A DNA stretch of 26,060 bases, from contig DAOUDG010000048.1 of assembly GCA_034431435.1 (NCBI GenBank), positions 1 to 26,060 on the forward strand, written 5' to 3'. The DNA is from JAHCIE01 sp034431435. GTDB taxonomy: Bacteria > Chloroflexota > Anaerolineae > Epilineales > JAHCIE01. Under the pieces are notes generated by a model. It did no database searches, was not told the DNA's origin, and saw only the letters and a list, made by a program, of their open reading frames with translations. Position numbers and translations under genes: made by a program. The stretch's first letter is position 1. The number at the start of each line of letters is the position of its first letter. Below are positions 1-7,532 of the stretch, piece by piece.

Positions 1-143
1 CCAGCAGCGGCGTGCCGACGGCGGGCGACGTGGCGGCGGCCAGCGAGGGCTTCCCGATCCCTGGCAAGCTGGGGCGCTGTCCCAACTTCGACTGGGAGGG
101 CTTCCCGCCGGTGTGCCCTGGGCAACCGGGCTGGCAGCCCTAG
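1..143 (+). CDS. C-terminal end of a secreted Thr/Pro-linker protein paralogue (5' truncated by window)
   Basis: Reading in frame from base 3, about 46 residues run to a TAG stop at 141-143. The tail contains GDVAAASEGFP and ends in GFPPVCPGQPGWQP. The large surface protein at 15747-19081 has almost the same end (GDVASASEGFP, GFPPVCPGQP), so this is the end of a paralogue on the same strand. The shared tail has a pair of Cys residues and may be a cell-surface or secretion tail; that role is inference. The rest of the gene lies outside the window. A perfect hairpin terminator follows 33 bases after the stop. Confidence 0.8.
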   Translation, partial: SSGVPTAGDVAAASEGFPIPGKLGRCPNFDWEGFPPVCPGQPGWQP

Positions 144-176
144 CCCGGCGCGCGCCCCTGGCGCATGCCTGACCCA

Positions 177-213
177 CGCGGCCCTCAGGGGACTCCCTCC
201 CCTGAGGGCCGCG
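177..213. terminator. Strong bidirectional hairpin terminator
   Basis: A perfect 15-bp inverted repeat (177-191 paired with 199-213, core GGCCCTCAGGGG) encloses a 7-nt loop. A short T-run follows at 216-218 on plus. It lies between the plus-strand gene ending at 143 and the minus-strand gene ending at 225, so it can serve both convergent transcripts. Confidence 0.75.
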
Positions 214-224
214 CGTTTACCATT

Positions 225-1334
225 CTAGTGGCGGCCGAGGAGGGCCCAGATCACCTCGAAGGCAATCAGCAGGATGACGATCCATTCCAGGACCGTGGAC
301 CGCTCGGCCTCGGCGTCGTCCTGGAGCATGCCGTAGGTCTCGCGCAACAGGTCCAGCTTGTGCTGGACGCCCTGCCGCCATACCTAGACGCGCAGCACGT
401 CCAGCGCCGCGCTGTACAGGCGGTTCCAGTACACGTCGTCGGTGACCTTGAGGGCGTTGTCCACGCGCTCGGTGATTTCGGTCACGTCCACCACCAGCCC
501 CTGCACCTCCTGCAACAACAGGCTGTAGCGACGGACCAGGGGCAGGCGAAAGCGCCCCCGCGAGGCCTCGATGCGGCGGTAGACGGCGGGCAACTCGTCG
601 TCCAGTTGCGCGTCGTAGGAGCGCAACACGAGCAACTCCACGTTGGCGAACTCGATCAGGTCGGCCGCCGTCGCCAGGGCGCGCGGGTCGGGGTCGATGA
701 GGAGCGCGCTGTTCCAGCTCAGGAGCGCCAGGTCGTCGGGAAAGTAGCTGAGGGGTGTCACGAGACTGTTGGCGGTCTCGCTCAGTGGACGCCGCTCGCC
801 GAGCAGGGCGGCCAGCACCCACGGGTCAGCGGCCAGGTCGGCGACCTCGACCGGCTCGGCCAGGCGGTCGACGGTCAGGATGGCGTGGTCCTCGACAATC
901 GCCCCGCGCTTGGGGCGGGTGATAGACGGGCGGATGACCGCCTCCAGGCTGTCGACCGCGGCCAGGAAGCGGTCGGCCAGGGTGGCCGGTGGGTCCTGCC
1001 AGGTCCACAGCCAGCCGGCCGCCGTGTCCCACGTCGTTGGTTCTGGCAGCGGCAGTTCCAGGGCCAGGGCGACGACGCCCAGGTCGTAGATACTGGCGCG
1101 CAATGTGCCATTCAGCGTTCCGGCGTCCAGCGTGGCCAACAACTCGCCCAGGTCCACGCGCAGCGGCGGCTGCGCCACCTCGATGCTGGTCGGCTGGCGC
1201 ACGCGGCCCGGCGGCACGCGCGTCCCGCCGCGAGCCAGCAACACCTGGGCGCGGTCCAGGTCGATGGCGTCGCCCAGGTCGTAGAACTGGTAGAGGGTGA
1301 GCCGCCCGGCGGCGATGGGGGGAGGGGGGATCAG
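225..1334 (-). CDS. RMND1/DUF155-like membrane protein, interrupted by an in-frame TAG
   Basis: The N-terminal part reads LTLYQFYDLGDAIDL, and the C-terminal part has the Trp/Tyr-Leu-Tyr helix region (VYWNRLYSAALDVLRV) expected of the RMND1/Rmd1/Sif2 (DUF155) family. A TAG at 384-386 (codon 317) stops the frame. The same frame continues for 52 further sense codons to a TAG at 225-227. That extension carries the family's closing segment: a coiled coil (HKLDLLRETYGMLQDDAEAE) and a membrane anchor (LEWIVILLIAFEVIWALLG). The amber therefore interrupts a recognisable domain. No ATG, GTG or TTG is available near the start. I chose CTG at 1332-1334, which overlaps the upstream nurA stop as CTGA and has GGAG just before it. 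DUF155 proteins are membrane-anchored; their bacterial role is not well known. Readthrough, pseudogene and sequencing error are all possible. Confidence 0.78.
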
Positions 1335-2434
1335 AATCTCCGATCGCTGCGATCCAGCCGCAACTCGTAGCCCACAATGTCGCCCACCACGCGCGTGTAC
1401 ACCTCTTTCATCGTCTCGCGGTGCAGGCGCACCTCGCGGTCGACGCTGTAGAGGAGGGCGTTGTAGACTTCCAGGCCGCCGTAGTCGGCGGCGACGGCCT
1501 GCACGATGGGCGTCACGTCGAACTGGGTCATGTCCAGCGGCTCGGCTTCCAGGCTGCTGAGCGTCCCGGTGTGGCCCAGGCACGAGGCGGGGAACTCGAT
1601 GAGCAGCGGGTCGTCGTAGTCGGTCAGGCGCACGAAGAAGGCGACGACGGCGGGGGCCGTCGCCAGCTCGGCCTCGTGGAGGACGTACTCGTTGCCGCCG
1701 CTGAAGCTGACATGGCCGAGGACGACAGGGGTCGAGAAGCCCGCCTTACCGCCTGTCCAGCGATAGATGGCCTCGCTGTCGGCCACCTGGACGGCGGGGC
1801 GCGTGTCGATCTCGCCGGCCCAGACGCGGGCGTGCAGGTCGGTGCGGCTGGTCTTGGCGATGCAGATGAGGTCGAGGCGCTTGCCATTGCGACGGCAAGC
1901 CGAGAACAGGGAGCGATAGCCGCTGGCAATCTGGCTATGCAGCGGGTCGACGCCGTCGAGGGTCAGGGCATATAGCTGGGGCAGCCGCGAGTAGAGCGCG
2001 CCGTCCATGAAGACGATACCGCCTTTGGGCAGTCTGGCGGCGGCCTCGGTGGCGACCGCGACCTCCAGGCTCTGCATGAGCAGGTCGTTGAAACGCTTGA
2101 CCTGGCCCTCGTCGGTCACGCCGGGCAGAATCTCGACCTCGACGCGGCTGCACTCGATGCCGTGGCGCGGCTCCGTACCGTGGCCCAGGCATAGGGCCTG
2201 CGAGACGAACAGGATGGAGCCATTCGCCAGGTCGGCGCGACCGATGGAACTGTCGACGCCGACGGCGGGCCGACGCGGCCCCCTGAAGGTGTCCGGTGGC
2301 AGGGGATGCCAGTTGGCGCGCACGAGGTCTTGCAGCGATGTCTCAAGGGCGCTGGCGTCGGCGCTGAACGTGCCGCCCAGGCGGGCCGCCTTCGCCTCGG
2401 TTCTTCGCGCCAGCTTGTCGAGAAAGTCGGGCAT
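1331..2434 (-). CDS. NurA-domain nuclease
   Basis: This 367-residue protein matches the NurA family of 5'-3' nucleases, which usually act with the HerA helicase in DNA end resection. The expected metal-binding motifs are visible: VGVDSS (Asp61), FMDGAL (Asp144) and IAKTSR (Lys194). The length is within the family range. ATG at 2434 opens directly into MPDFLDKLARRTEAKAARL, a helical N-terminus. The gene has its own promoter (2508-2536). It overlaps the DUF155-like gene downstream by 4 bases, so the two are probably translationally coupled. No herA is present in the window. Family assignment is fairly sure; the partner and the exact function here are inferred. Confidence 0.82.
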   Translation of the reverse strand: MPDFLDKLARRTEAKAARLGGTFSADASALETSLQDLVRANWHPLPPDTFRGPRRPAVGVDSSIGRADLANGSILFVSQALCLGHGTEPRHGIECSRVEVEILPGVTDEGQVKRFNDLLMQSLEVAVATEAAARLPKGGIVFMDGALYSRLPQLYALTLDGVDPLHSQIASGYRSLFSACRRNGKRLDLICIAKTSRTDLHARVWAGEIDTRPAVQVADSEAIYRWTGGKAGFSTPVVLGHVSFSGGNEYVLHEAELATAPAVVAFFVRLTDYDDPLLIEFPASCLGHTGTLSSLEAEPLDMTQFDVTPIVQAVAADYGGLEVYNALLYSVDREVRLHRETMKEVYTRVVGDIVGYELRLDRSDRRF

Positions 2435-2458
2435 AAGGCCTCGCGAGGCGTGACACGC

Positions 2459-2486
2459 AGTGGTCGGTCGTCAGTCGTCGTTCCTT
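2459..2486. repeat. One-armed heptad repeat in the nurA leader (element H)
   Basis: Four consecutive 7-nt units of the type AGTGGTC, GGTCGTC, AGTCGTC lie in the 5' untranslated region of nurA. No clear complementary arm is present. The vocabulary resembles element E at 21387-21457. It looks like a remnant or half of the intergenic heptad hairpin family. Confidence 0.45.
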
Positions 2487-2507
2487 CGCACACCCGTTCG
2501 TATGTCG

Positions 2508-2536
2508 ATTATACGGCGGCTCGCCGGAACTTTCAA
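2508..2536 (-). promoter_or_regulatory. Sigma-70-type promoter of nurA
   Basis: On the minus strand, TTGAAA (2531-2536) is separated by exactly 17 bp from a perfect TATAAT (2508-2513). Transcription should start near 2501, giving a leader of about 65 nt. The -35 box overlaps the stop codon of GT-C transferase 1, so nurA and the DUF155 gene can be expressed separately from the genes upstream. Confidence 0.75.
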
Positions 2537-3840
2537 ACCCCGCTGCCACCGCGAGACGCTGAGATCGCCTGGTTGGCGGCCCGCCGCTGGCTCCACAGCC
2601 ACCGCGCTGCGCCGCCGAGGGCCACGGCGATGCACAGTGTGCTGAAGACCACTGGGAACAGGAAGTAGCGCGGCCAGTCGAGGGGCGTCAGGAGCGCGGG
2701 CGCGCTCAAGGTCACACCAAACACCAACGCCACCATTGCCGCGCCTGCGGCCTGGTCGCCGCGTAGCCACCGACCACTCCGGTACAGCAGATAGGCAAAG
2801 CCGGCCGCCGTCAGCGCCAGATTGAGGCGCAGCGCGAGGGGAAAGTCCAGCGTCGCGTGCTGCTTGAATACCCGCTGCGGCACGATGGTCAGGCGATCGT
2901 GCAGATCAGCGATGCGCGACGGCGGCGTGGCTTCGTATTGCTGCTCCATTTCATCTACTCGAAACGCAAGCATCTCCAGGCTGCGACCGACGGGGTCCGA
3001 ATACAGGAAGGGGTTCACGGCCACGAACACGGCCGCCGCCGACAGGGCGACGAGCGCGCCCCCGGCCAGCGCCAGCCCCGCCCGTCGCGCCAGGCTGAGG
3101 CCCCGATCACCCGCCAGCGCCAGCACGACCGCCATGACGACACCGGCCAGCGCCGCCGCCAACCCGTTCAGCTTCGCGGCGCCCGCCAGACCGCCGGCCA
3201 CGCCGCAGACCGTCAGCCACACCAGCGCCGGCCGATACGCCCGCCACGAGGGCGTGGCAGCGTCGGCGGCGCGCGGCCAGTGACGCACAGCCTGACAGGC
3301 CGCGACGGTCGCCAGCAACGCCGCCGCCAGCAGCGGCCCCTCGCCCAGGGCCAGGCGGATGGTGTACAGCACGTAGTCGTTAGCGACGTAGAGCAGCAAT
3401 ATCGCATACCCGCCTGCCGGTCCGGCGATGGCGCGGGCCAGCAGGAAGAGTAACAGTCCCGACCCCACGGCCAGGACGGCCATGGGCAGCCGCGACCACC
3501 ACAGCAGAGCCGGCGACGGCATGGCCCCCGCCTTGATGTTCGCCGCGTCGCTGCGGTCCCACTGCCAGCTGGTGTTCAATGCGCTGGCATCGTAGCCGCC
3601 GAGTGTCCGACCGACGCCGATGACGTAGCGCGACAGAGGTGGCTGGGTCAGCATCAAATGGCGCTCCTCCCACACCGGCGAGTCGAAGTCCAGCCCGACC
3701 AACGCCTCGAAGCTCTTGCTCGAGGCAATGCGGCTGCTCTCATCCGCGTGGAAGGTGAGATCGTCCAGATCGAGAAGCGCGACGACGGCGAGAAGCACCG
3801 CCAGCAGCAGCGCCTCCAGGCCGCGCTTACCTCGTGTCAT
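2533..3840 (-). CDS. GT-C membrane glycosyltransferase (PMT/ArnT-like), paralogue 1
   Basis: A 435-residue polytopic protein with about ten hydrophobic segments. After the first membrane helix it has FHADESSR; the Asp33-Glu34 pair corresponds to the acidic loop motif of GT39/ArnT-type GT-C enzymes, which use lipid-linked sugar donors at the outer face of the membrane. It is clearly paralogous to the protein at 10229-11530. Shared blocks include LTQPPLSRYVIGVGRTLGG, PSPALLWWSRLPMAVLA, AKLNGLAA, NPFLYSD and LDWPRYFLFPVVFS. GGAG lies 6 nt before the ATG. The gene follows the YchF-like gene by 36 bp and is probably cotranscribed with it. Acceptor and sugar are not known; a role in glycosylating surface proteins such as the Thr-rich protein of this window is speculation. 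Confidence 0.72.
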   Translation of the reverse strand: MTRGKRGLEALLLAVLLAVVALLDLDDLTFHADESSRIASSKSFEALVGLDFDSPVWEERHLMLTQPPLSRYVIGVGRTLGGYDASALNTSWQWDRSDAANIKAGAMPSPALLWWSRLPMAVLAVGSGLLLFLLARAIAGPAGGYAILLLYVANDYVLYTIRLALGEGPLLAAALLATVAACQAVRHWPRAADAATPSWRAYRPALVWLTVCGVAGGLAGAAKLNGLAAALAGVVMAVVLALAGDRGLSLARRAGLALAGGALVALSAAAVFVAVNPFLYSDPVGRSLEMLAFRVDEMEQQYEATPPSRIADLHDRLTIVPQRVFKQHATLDFPLALRLNLALTAAGFAYLLYRSGRWLRGDQAAGAAMVALVFGVTLSAPALLTPLDWPRYFLFPVVFSTLCIAVALGGAARWLWSQRRAANQAISASRGGSGV

Positions 3841-3876
3841 ATTGCGCTCCGATCCCCGCTGCCTGGCAGAGCAGTC

Positions 3877-4962
3877 TTACACATTGAAGCGGATATGCAC
3901 GATGTCGCCGTCCTTGACAATGTACTCCTTGCCCTCCAGGCGCAGCGTGCCCTTCGTGCGGGCGGCGGCCATCGAGCCAGCGGCGATGAGGTCGTGATAG
4001 TGGACAACCTCGGCGCGGATGAAGCCGCGCGCCAGGTCACTGTGGATGGCGCCCGCCGCCTCCACCGCCGTGGAGCCCACGGGAATCGTCCAGGCGCGCA
4101 CCTCGTCTTCGCCGACGGTGAAGAAGGATTGCACGCCGAGCAGATCGTACGAGGCGCGAATGACCTTGTTCAACCCCGGCTCGTCGATGCCGTACTCTTG
4201 CAGGAAGACCGCCACATCGTCGCCCTCGAGCTGGGCAATCTCGGCCTCTAGCTCACCGTACAGGCCGAGCGCCTTGACGTGGGGGCCGCGTGGCTGAAGG
4301 GCGGGCATGCTCTGACCCTCCCCCAGGTTGACGACGACCAGCAGCGGCTTGGCGCTCAGGAACTGGAAGGAGCGCAGGCCCTTCTCCTCTTCCGGCGTCA
4401 GGTCTACGCTCCGCACCAACTGATCGTCCTCCAGCGCCGCCTGGATGCGGGCGAGGGCCACATCCTCGGCCTGGCGAGCTTCCCGCTCGGCGCGGGGCGC
4501 GCTCGTCTTAGCCAGCTCGCCCTTGAGGCGCTCGCGCCGCTTCTCCACCATCCCCAGGTCCCACAGCAGCAACTCGTCCTCCAGCACGCGCAGGTCGCGG
4601 GCCGGGTCGATGCTGTCCAGCGGGTGGTAGATGTCCTCGTTCTCGAAGGCGCGCACGATGGCCAGCAGCGCATCCGCCTGGGACAGCTTGCTGAACACCT
4701 GGCGGTTGAAGGTCGTGCCCTCGACGGCCGCGCCGGGCACGGATCCCGCCACATCCAGGTATTGCACCTGGGCGTGGACGGTCTTGCGCGGCTTGAACAT
4801 GGCCGTCAGAATCTCGACGCGATTGTCGGGGACGCTGACGGTGGCGAGGTTGGCCTCTTTCTGGCCCGCCGACGCTGCGCCGGTCTGGGCGTGGCCGCGC
4901 GTCAGCGCATTGAAAATGGTGGTCTGGCCGGAGCCGGGTAGACCGAAGATGCCGATCTGCAT
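3877..4962 (-). CDS. ychF: YchF-like OBG-family GTPase/ATPase with altered Walker A
   Basis: This 361-residue protein follows the YchF/Ola1 layout. A P-loop is at residues 7-15 (GLPGSGQTT) and Walker B at 70-73 (DVAG). NLGE at 212-215 fits the NxxE motif that replaces NKxD in YchF and allows ATP binding. A helical insertion spans about 135-185, and the C-terminal TGS domain runs from about 278 to 361 with FFTVGEDEVRAWTIPVGSTA. YchF proteins bind ribosomes and act in translation or stress responses. The invariant P-loop Lys is Gln13 here (codon CAG), which should weaken nucleotide binding. The switch regions also diverge from classical YchF, so this may be a lineage-specific paralogue. GAGG precedes the ATG. 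The gene lies between the spermidine-synthase fusion and GT-C transferase 1 on the same strand. Confidence 0.85.
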   Translation of the reverse strand: MQIGIFGLPGSGQTTIFNALTRGHAQTGAASAGQKEANLATVSVPDNRVEILTAMFKPRKTVHAQVQYLDVAGSVPGAAVEGTTFNRQVFSKLSQADALLAIVRAFENEDIYHPLDSIDPARDLRVLEDELLLWDLGMVEKRRERLKGELAKTSAPRAEREARQAEDVALARIQAALEDDQLVRSVDLTPEEEKGLRSFQFLSAKPLLVVVNLGEGQSMPALQPRGPHVKALGLYGELEAEIAQLEGDDVAVFLQEYGIDEPGLNKVIRASYDLLGVQSFFTVGEDEVRAWTIPVGSTAVEAAGAIHSDLARGFIRAEVVHYHDLIAAGSMAAARTKGTLRLEGKEYIVKDGDIVHIRFNV

Positions 4963-5010
4963 GGAAATGCCTCAATTGCCGACGTCGGTACTTGTGCTGG
5001 TACGTGCTGG

Positions 5011-5077
5011 GTGAAACGTGATGCGTGAAGCGAGAGACGCTTCGATGGTTCTCGCGTTTCACGCATCACGCATCACC
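5011..5077. repeat. Intergenic heptad hairpin element A
   Basis: The left arm at 5011-5038 consists of four 7-nt units starting GTGAAACGTGATGC. The right arm at 5050-5077 consists of four units ending CATCACGCATCACC. The arms are complementary over most of their length and leave an 11-nt loop. The element fills the gap between the fused MFS/spermidine-synthase gene and the YchF-like gene. It shares its words with elements B, C and D. Confidence 0.8.
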
Positions 5078-5114
5078 TATCGGGTCGTCCTTGTCGATGC
5101 GGCACTACCGCCCC

Positions 5115-7424
5115 CTAGAAGCCCGACGCCGCAAACACCGGCGCCAACAGGTTGTCGGTAGGCACGTAGTTGTCGGTCAGGATGGTCGGGGGCGTGTCGC
5201 GCAGCAGGGCCTCGTACTCCGCGCGGGGCATCCACTGCCCCGCCGGGCCGACGGCCGCGTAGTAGTCATCCAGCGGACGCTTGGAGCCGATGATGACGAA
5301 GGTGCTGCGCGTGTTCGTCTTCCAGGCCGGGATATTGGGGATGATGTAGACGTAGGGGAAGACCTGGTTGATGGTGCGGGCGTAGGCCGACAGGAAGCCG
5401 GCCGTGTTGGTATCGATGACGTTCGCCAGATACATGCCATCGTCGGTCAGGTGGTCGTAGACGAGTTGGGCAAACTCCTCGGTCGTCAGGTGGAAGGGAA
5501 CCGAATAATCGTTGAAGGCGTCGCCCAGGATGAAGTTGTATTTCTCGCCGGGGTTGGTCTGCAAGTACTGGCGAGCATCCATGTTGGTGGTGCGAATCTG
5601 GGTATCGGGCGGCAGGCCCATGTGGTTGAGGGCCACCTCCGTCACGCCGGGGTCGATCTCGATGACATGGACGTCGCTGTCGGGGTACTTAGCCTCCACG
5701 TAGCGCGGGAAGGTGTAGCCGCCGCCGCCCAGGACGAGCAGCCGCTTGGGGCCAGCAACGGGGATGGTGTCCATCAGGTCGGCGTAGCTGCGCTCGTAGG
5801 CGTATTTCAGGCTGAGGTTGCTCTCCAACGAGTTGTAGGAGTGGATGAGGTGGTCGAGCACCAGCACACGCACGTTCTCTTCGGGCACGCCCACCTTCGC
5901 ATCGTACCAGCGGATGCAGAAGTAGTCGGTCTCGGTCATGCAGCGGTAGGTAGGAAAGGCGTTGAACAGTTCCCACGGCGATTGAAGCTCGCGCTCGCGC
6001 GTCTGGTTGTTCATCAGAATGAGGGGCACGCCGACCAGGGCGATCATGACCACGCCATCCACCAGCCGCAGGCCGCCCTGGCGGCGCGACAGGCCGATGA
6101 GGACGGCGATAACGGCCAGCGTCACACCGATGCCGAGGATGATATTGCGCGTGCCGAAAGCAGAGATGAGCCAGAAGCCGGTCAGGAACGTACCGACGAT
6201 GCTGCCGAAGGTGCCGGAGGCGTAGATGCGACCGACGACGCTGCCCGTGGTGCTGAGGTTGCGCAGGGTCAGCTTGACCAGGATGGGTGTCAACATGCCG
6301 AGCATCAGGCACGGGATGAAGAACAACGCGCCGGTGTACCCGACGATGCGGGCGACGATGGGCAGCTCGGTGGGCACGCCGCGCATGGTGACCCAGTGGC
6401 CGACCGGGATGACGGCGACGGCGGCCAGGGCAGCCAGGGCGAACACCCAGGCGGCGGTGCGCCGCGACGCCCAGCGGTCGGCGATGAAGCCGCCGATCCA
6501 GTTACCGAGGGCGATGCCCGCCAGGTTGACGCCGATGATGCTCGTCCACGTGTAGAGCGAGACACCAATCGCCGGGGCCATCACGCGGCTGGCGACCATC
6601 TCCAGGCTCATCACACTGACATTGGCGAGGAAGACCAGCAGCATGCCGAGGGGTACAGCCAGGCCATCGGCGGGAATGGCGTGGGCGGCCACGGCGGCGC
6701 GCTCGGCGGCGGCCGACGCAGCGACAGACTCGGTCGGGGCCGGCGTTGACGGCGGCGCGGGACGCCAGAGGCGGTCGCGCCCGACGAGCAGGCCAACCAG
6801 AATCAGCGTGCCACTGACACCGGCTACGATCCAGGTGGTCGGGAACCAGTTGATGAGGAAGAAGCCGGTCAGGAACGTACCGACAATATTACCGACCGTG
6901 GACACGCCATAGATGAGGCCGACGGTGCGGCCCGTGGTGCTCAGGTTGCGCACCGTCAGCTTGACTACCAGCGGCGAGATGAAGCCGAGGAAGACGCTGG
7001 GGATGAAGAACACGACAGCCACCAACAGCACGATGCGCCCGATGGTGGGCAGGCCCTGGGAGAAGCCGCTGCTGGCGACCCATGCCCCCATAGGAACCAC
7101 GGTCAGGGCCGCCAGGCCGGCCGCGACGAAGGCCCAGCCGACGCTGCGCCGCGAGGCGATGCGGTCGGCGACCATGCCGCTGAGGTAGTTACCCAGCGAG
7201 ATACCGGCCAGGATTACGCCGATGATGCTCGTCCAGGTATACAGGGAACTGCCGATGGATGGGGCCATGACGCGGCTGGCGACCAGTTCCAACACCATGA
7301 TGGCAGTGTTGGAGGTGAACACAATCGCCAGAGCGGCCAGCAAGGGCAGGCTGTCGACGCTCAGGGCGGCACGGGGCGCGGCTGGGGCGACCGCGCCGGG
7401 AAGCTCATCTGCTCGTGTGGTCAC
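5115..7424 (-). CDS. Fused MFS-type membrane protein / spermidine synthase
   Basis: 769 residues in three parts. Two homologous membrane halves span about 36-210 and 266-442; both contain the block SLYTWTSIIGV followed by an Asp-Arg and Ser-Arg-Arg loop, and each ends in GTFLTGF. The third part, about 480-769, is a spermidine-synthase-like Rossmann domain: nucleotide-binding LGGGGYTFPR (565-574), acidic HVIEIDPG (Glu589), NMDARQ (Asp615) and LGDAFNDY (Asp635). This matches the family annotated as fused MFS/spermidine synthase; its true substrate is not established. Aminopropyl transfer coupled to export is the usual suggestion. The start is GTG at 7422-7424, with GGAGG 4 nt before it. It is separated from gltX by 108 bp. 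Confidence 0.85.
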   Translation of the reverse strand: MTTRADELPGAVAPAAPRAALSVDSLPLLAALAIVFTSNTAIMVLELVASRVMAPSIGSSLYTWTSIIGVILAGISLGNYLSGMVADRIASRRSVGWAFVAAGLAALTVVPMGAWVASSGFSQGLPTIGRIVLLVAVVFFIPSVFLGFISPLVVKLTVRNLSTTGRTVGLIYGVSTVGNIVGTFLTGFFLINWFPTTWIVAGVSGTLILVGLLVGRDRLWRPAPPSTPAPTESVAASAAAERAAVAAHAIPADGLAVPLGMLLVFLANVSVMSLEMVASRVMAPAIGVSLYTWTSIIGVNLAGIALGNWIGGFIADRWASRRTAAWVFALAALAAVAVIPVGHWVTMRGVPTELPIVARIVGYTGALFFIPCLMLGMLTPILVKLTLRNLSTTGSVVGRIYASGTFGSIVGTFLTGFWLISAFGTRNIILGIGVTLAVIAVLIGLSRRQGGLRLVDGVVMIALVGVPLILMNNQTRERELQSPWELFNAFPTYRCMTETDYFCIRWYDAKVGVPEENVRVLVLDHLIHSYNSLESNLSLKYAYERSYADLMDTIPVAGPKRLLVLGGGGYTFPRYVEAKYPDSDVHVIEIDPGVTEVALNHMGLPPDTQIRTTNMDARQYLQTNPGEKYNFILGDAFNDYSVPFHLTTEEFAQLVYDHLTDDGMYLANVIDTNTAGFLSAYARTINQVFPYVYIIPNIPAWKTNTRSTFVIIGSKRPLDDYYAAVGPAGQWMPRAEYEALLRDTPPTILTDNYVPTDNLLAPVFAASGF

Positions 7425-7514
7425 TCATCCTCCAATGCGATACGGGTCGGCGCGGCCTGGGCTGAGCCGCGCCGGAACAGCTACCGAGAATCATAGCATA
7501 GATGGGTAGGAACG

Positions 7515-7531
7515 GGGAACGTTGCGTTCCC
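7515..7531 (-). terminator. Possible short hairpin after gltX
   Basis: GGGAACG and CGTTCCC (7515-7521 and 7525-7531) form a 7-bp stem with a 3-nt loop immediately behind the gltX stop. No T-run follows on the minus strand, so termination would be weak; an mRNA 3'-end stabiliser is equally possible. Confidence 0.3.
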
Positions 7532-7532
7532 G

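Noticed and set aside
165..1370. Long plus-strand open frame of about 400 codons opposite the DUF155 gene
   Set aside because: It mirrors the GC-rich minus-strand gene, has low-complexity composition rich in Gln, Gly, Val, Asp and Arg, and no recognisable domain. The minus-strand frame has clear family motifs.
225..2434. A NurA-HerA resection operon
   Set aside because: No HerA-type ATPase with Walker motifs is present on either side of the NurA-domain gene in this window.
5025..6749. Plus-strand open frame of 574 codons
   Set aside because: It is antisense to the MFS/spermidine-synthase gene, rich in His, Asp, Gly and Val, with no motif. It is a shadow of high GC codon use.
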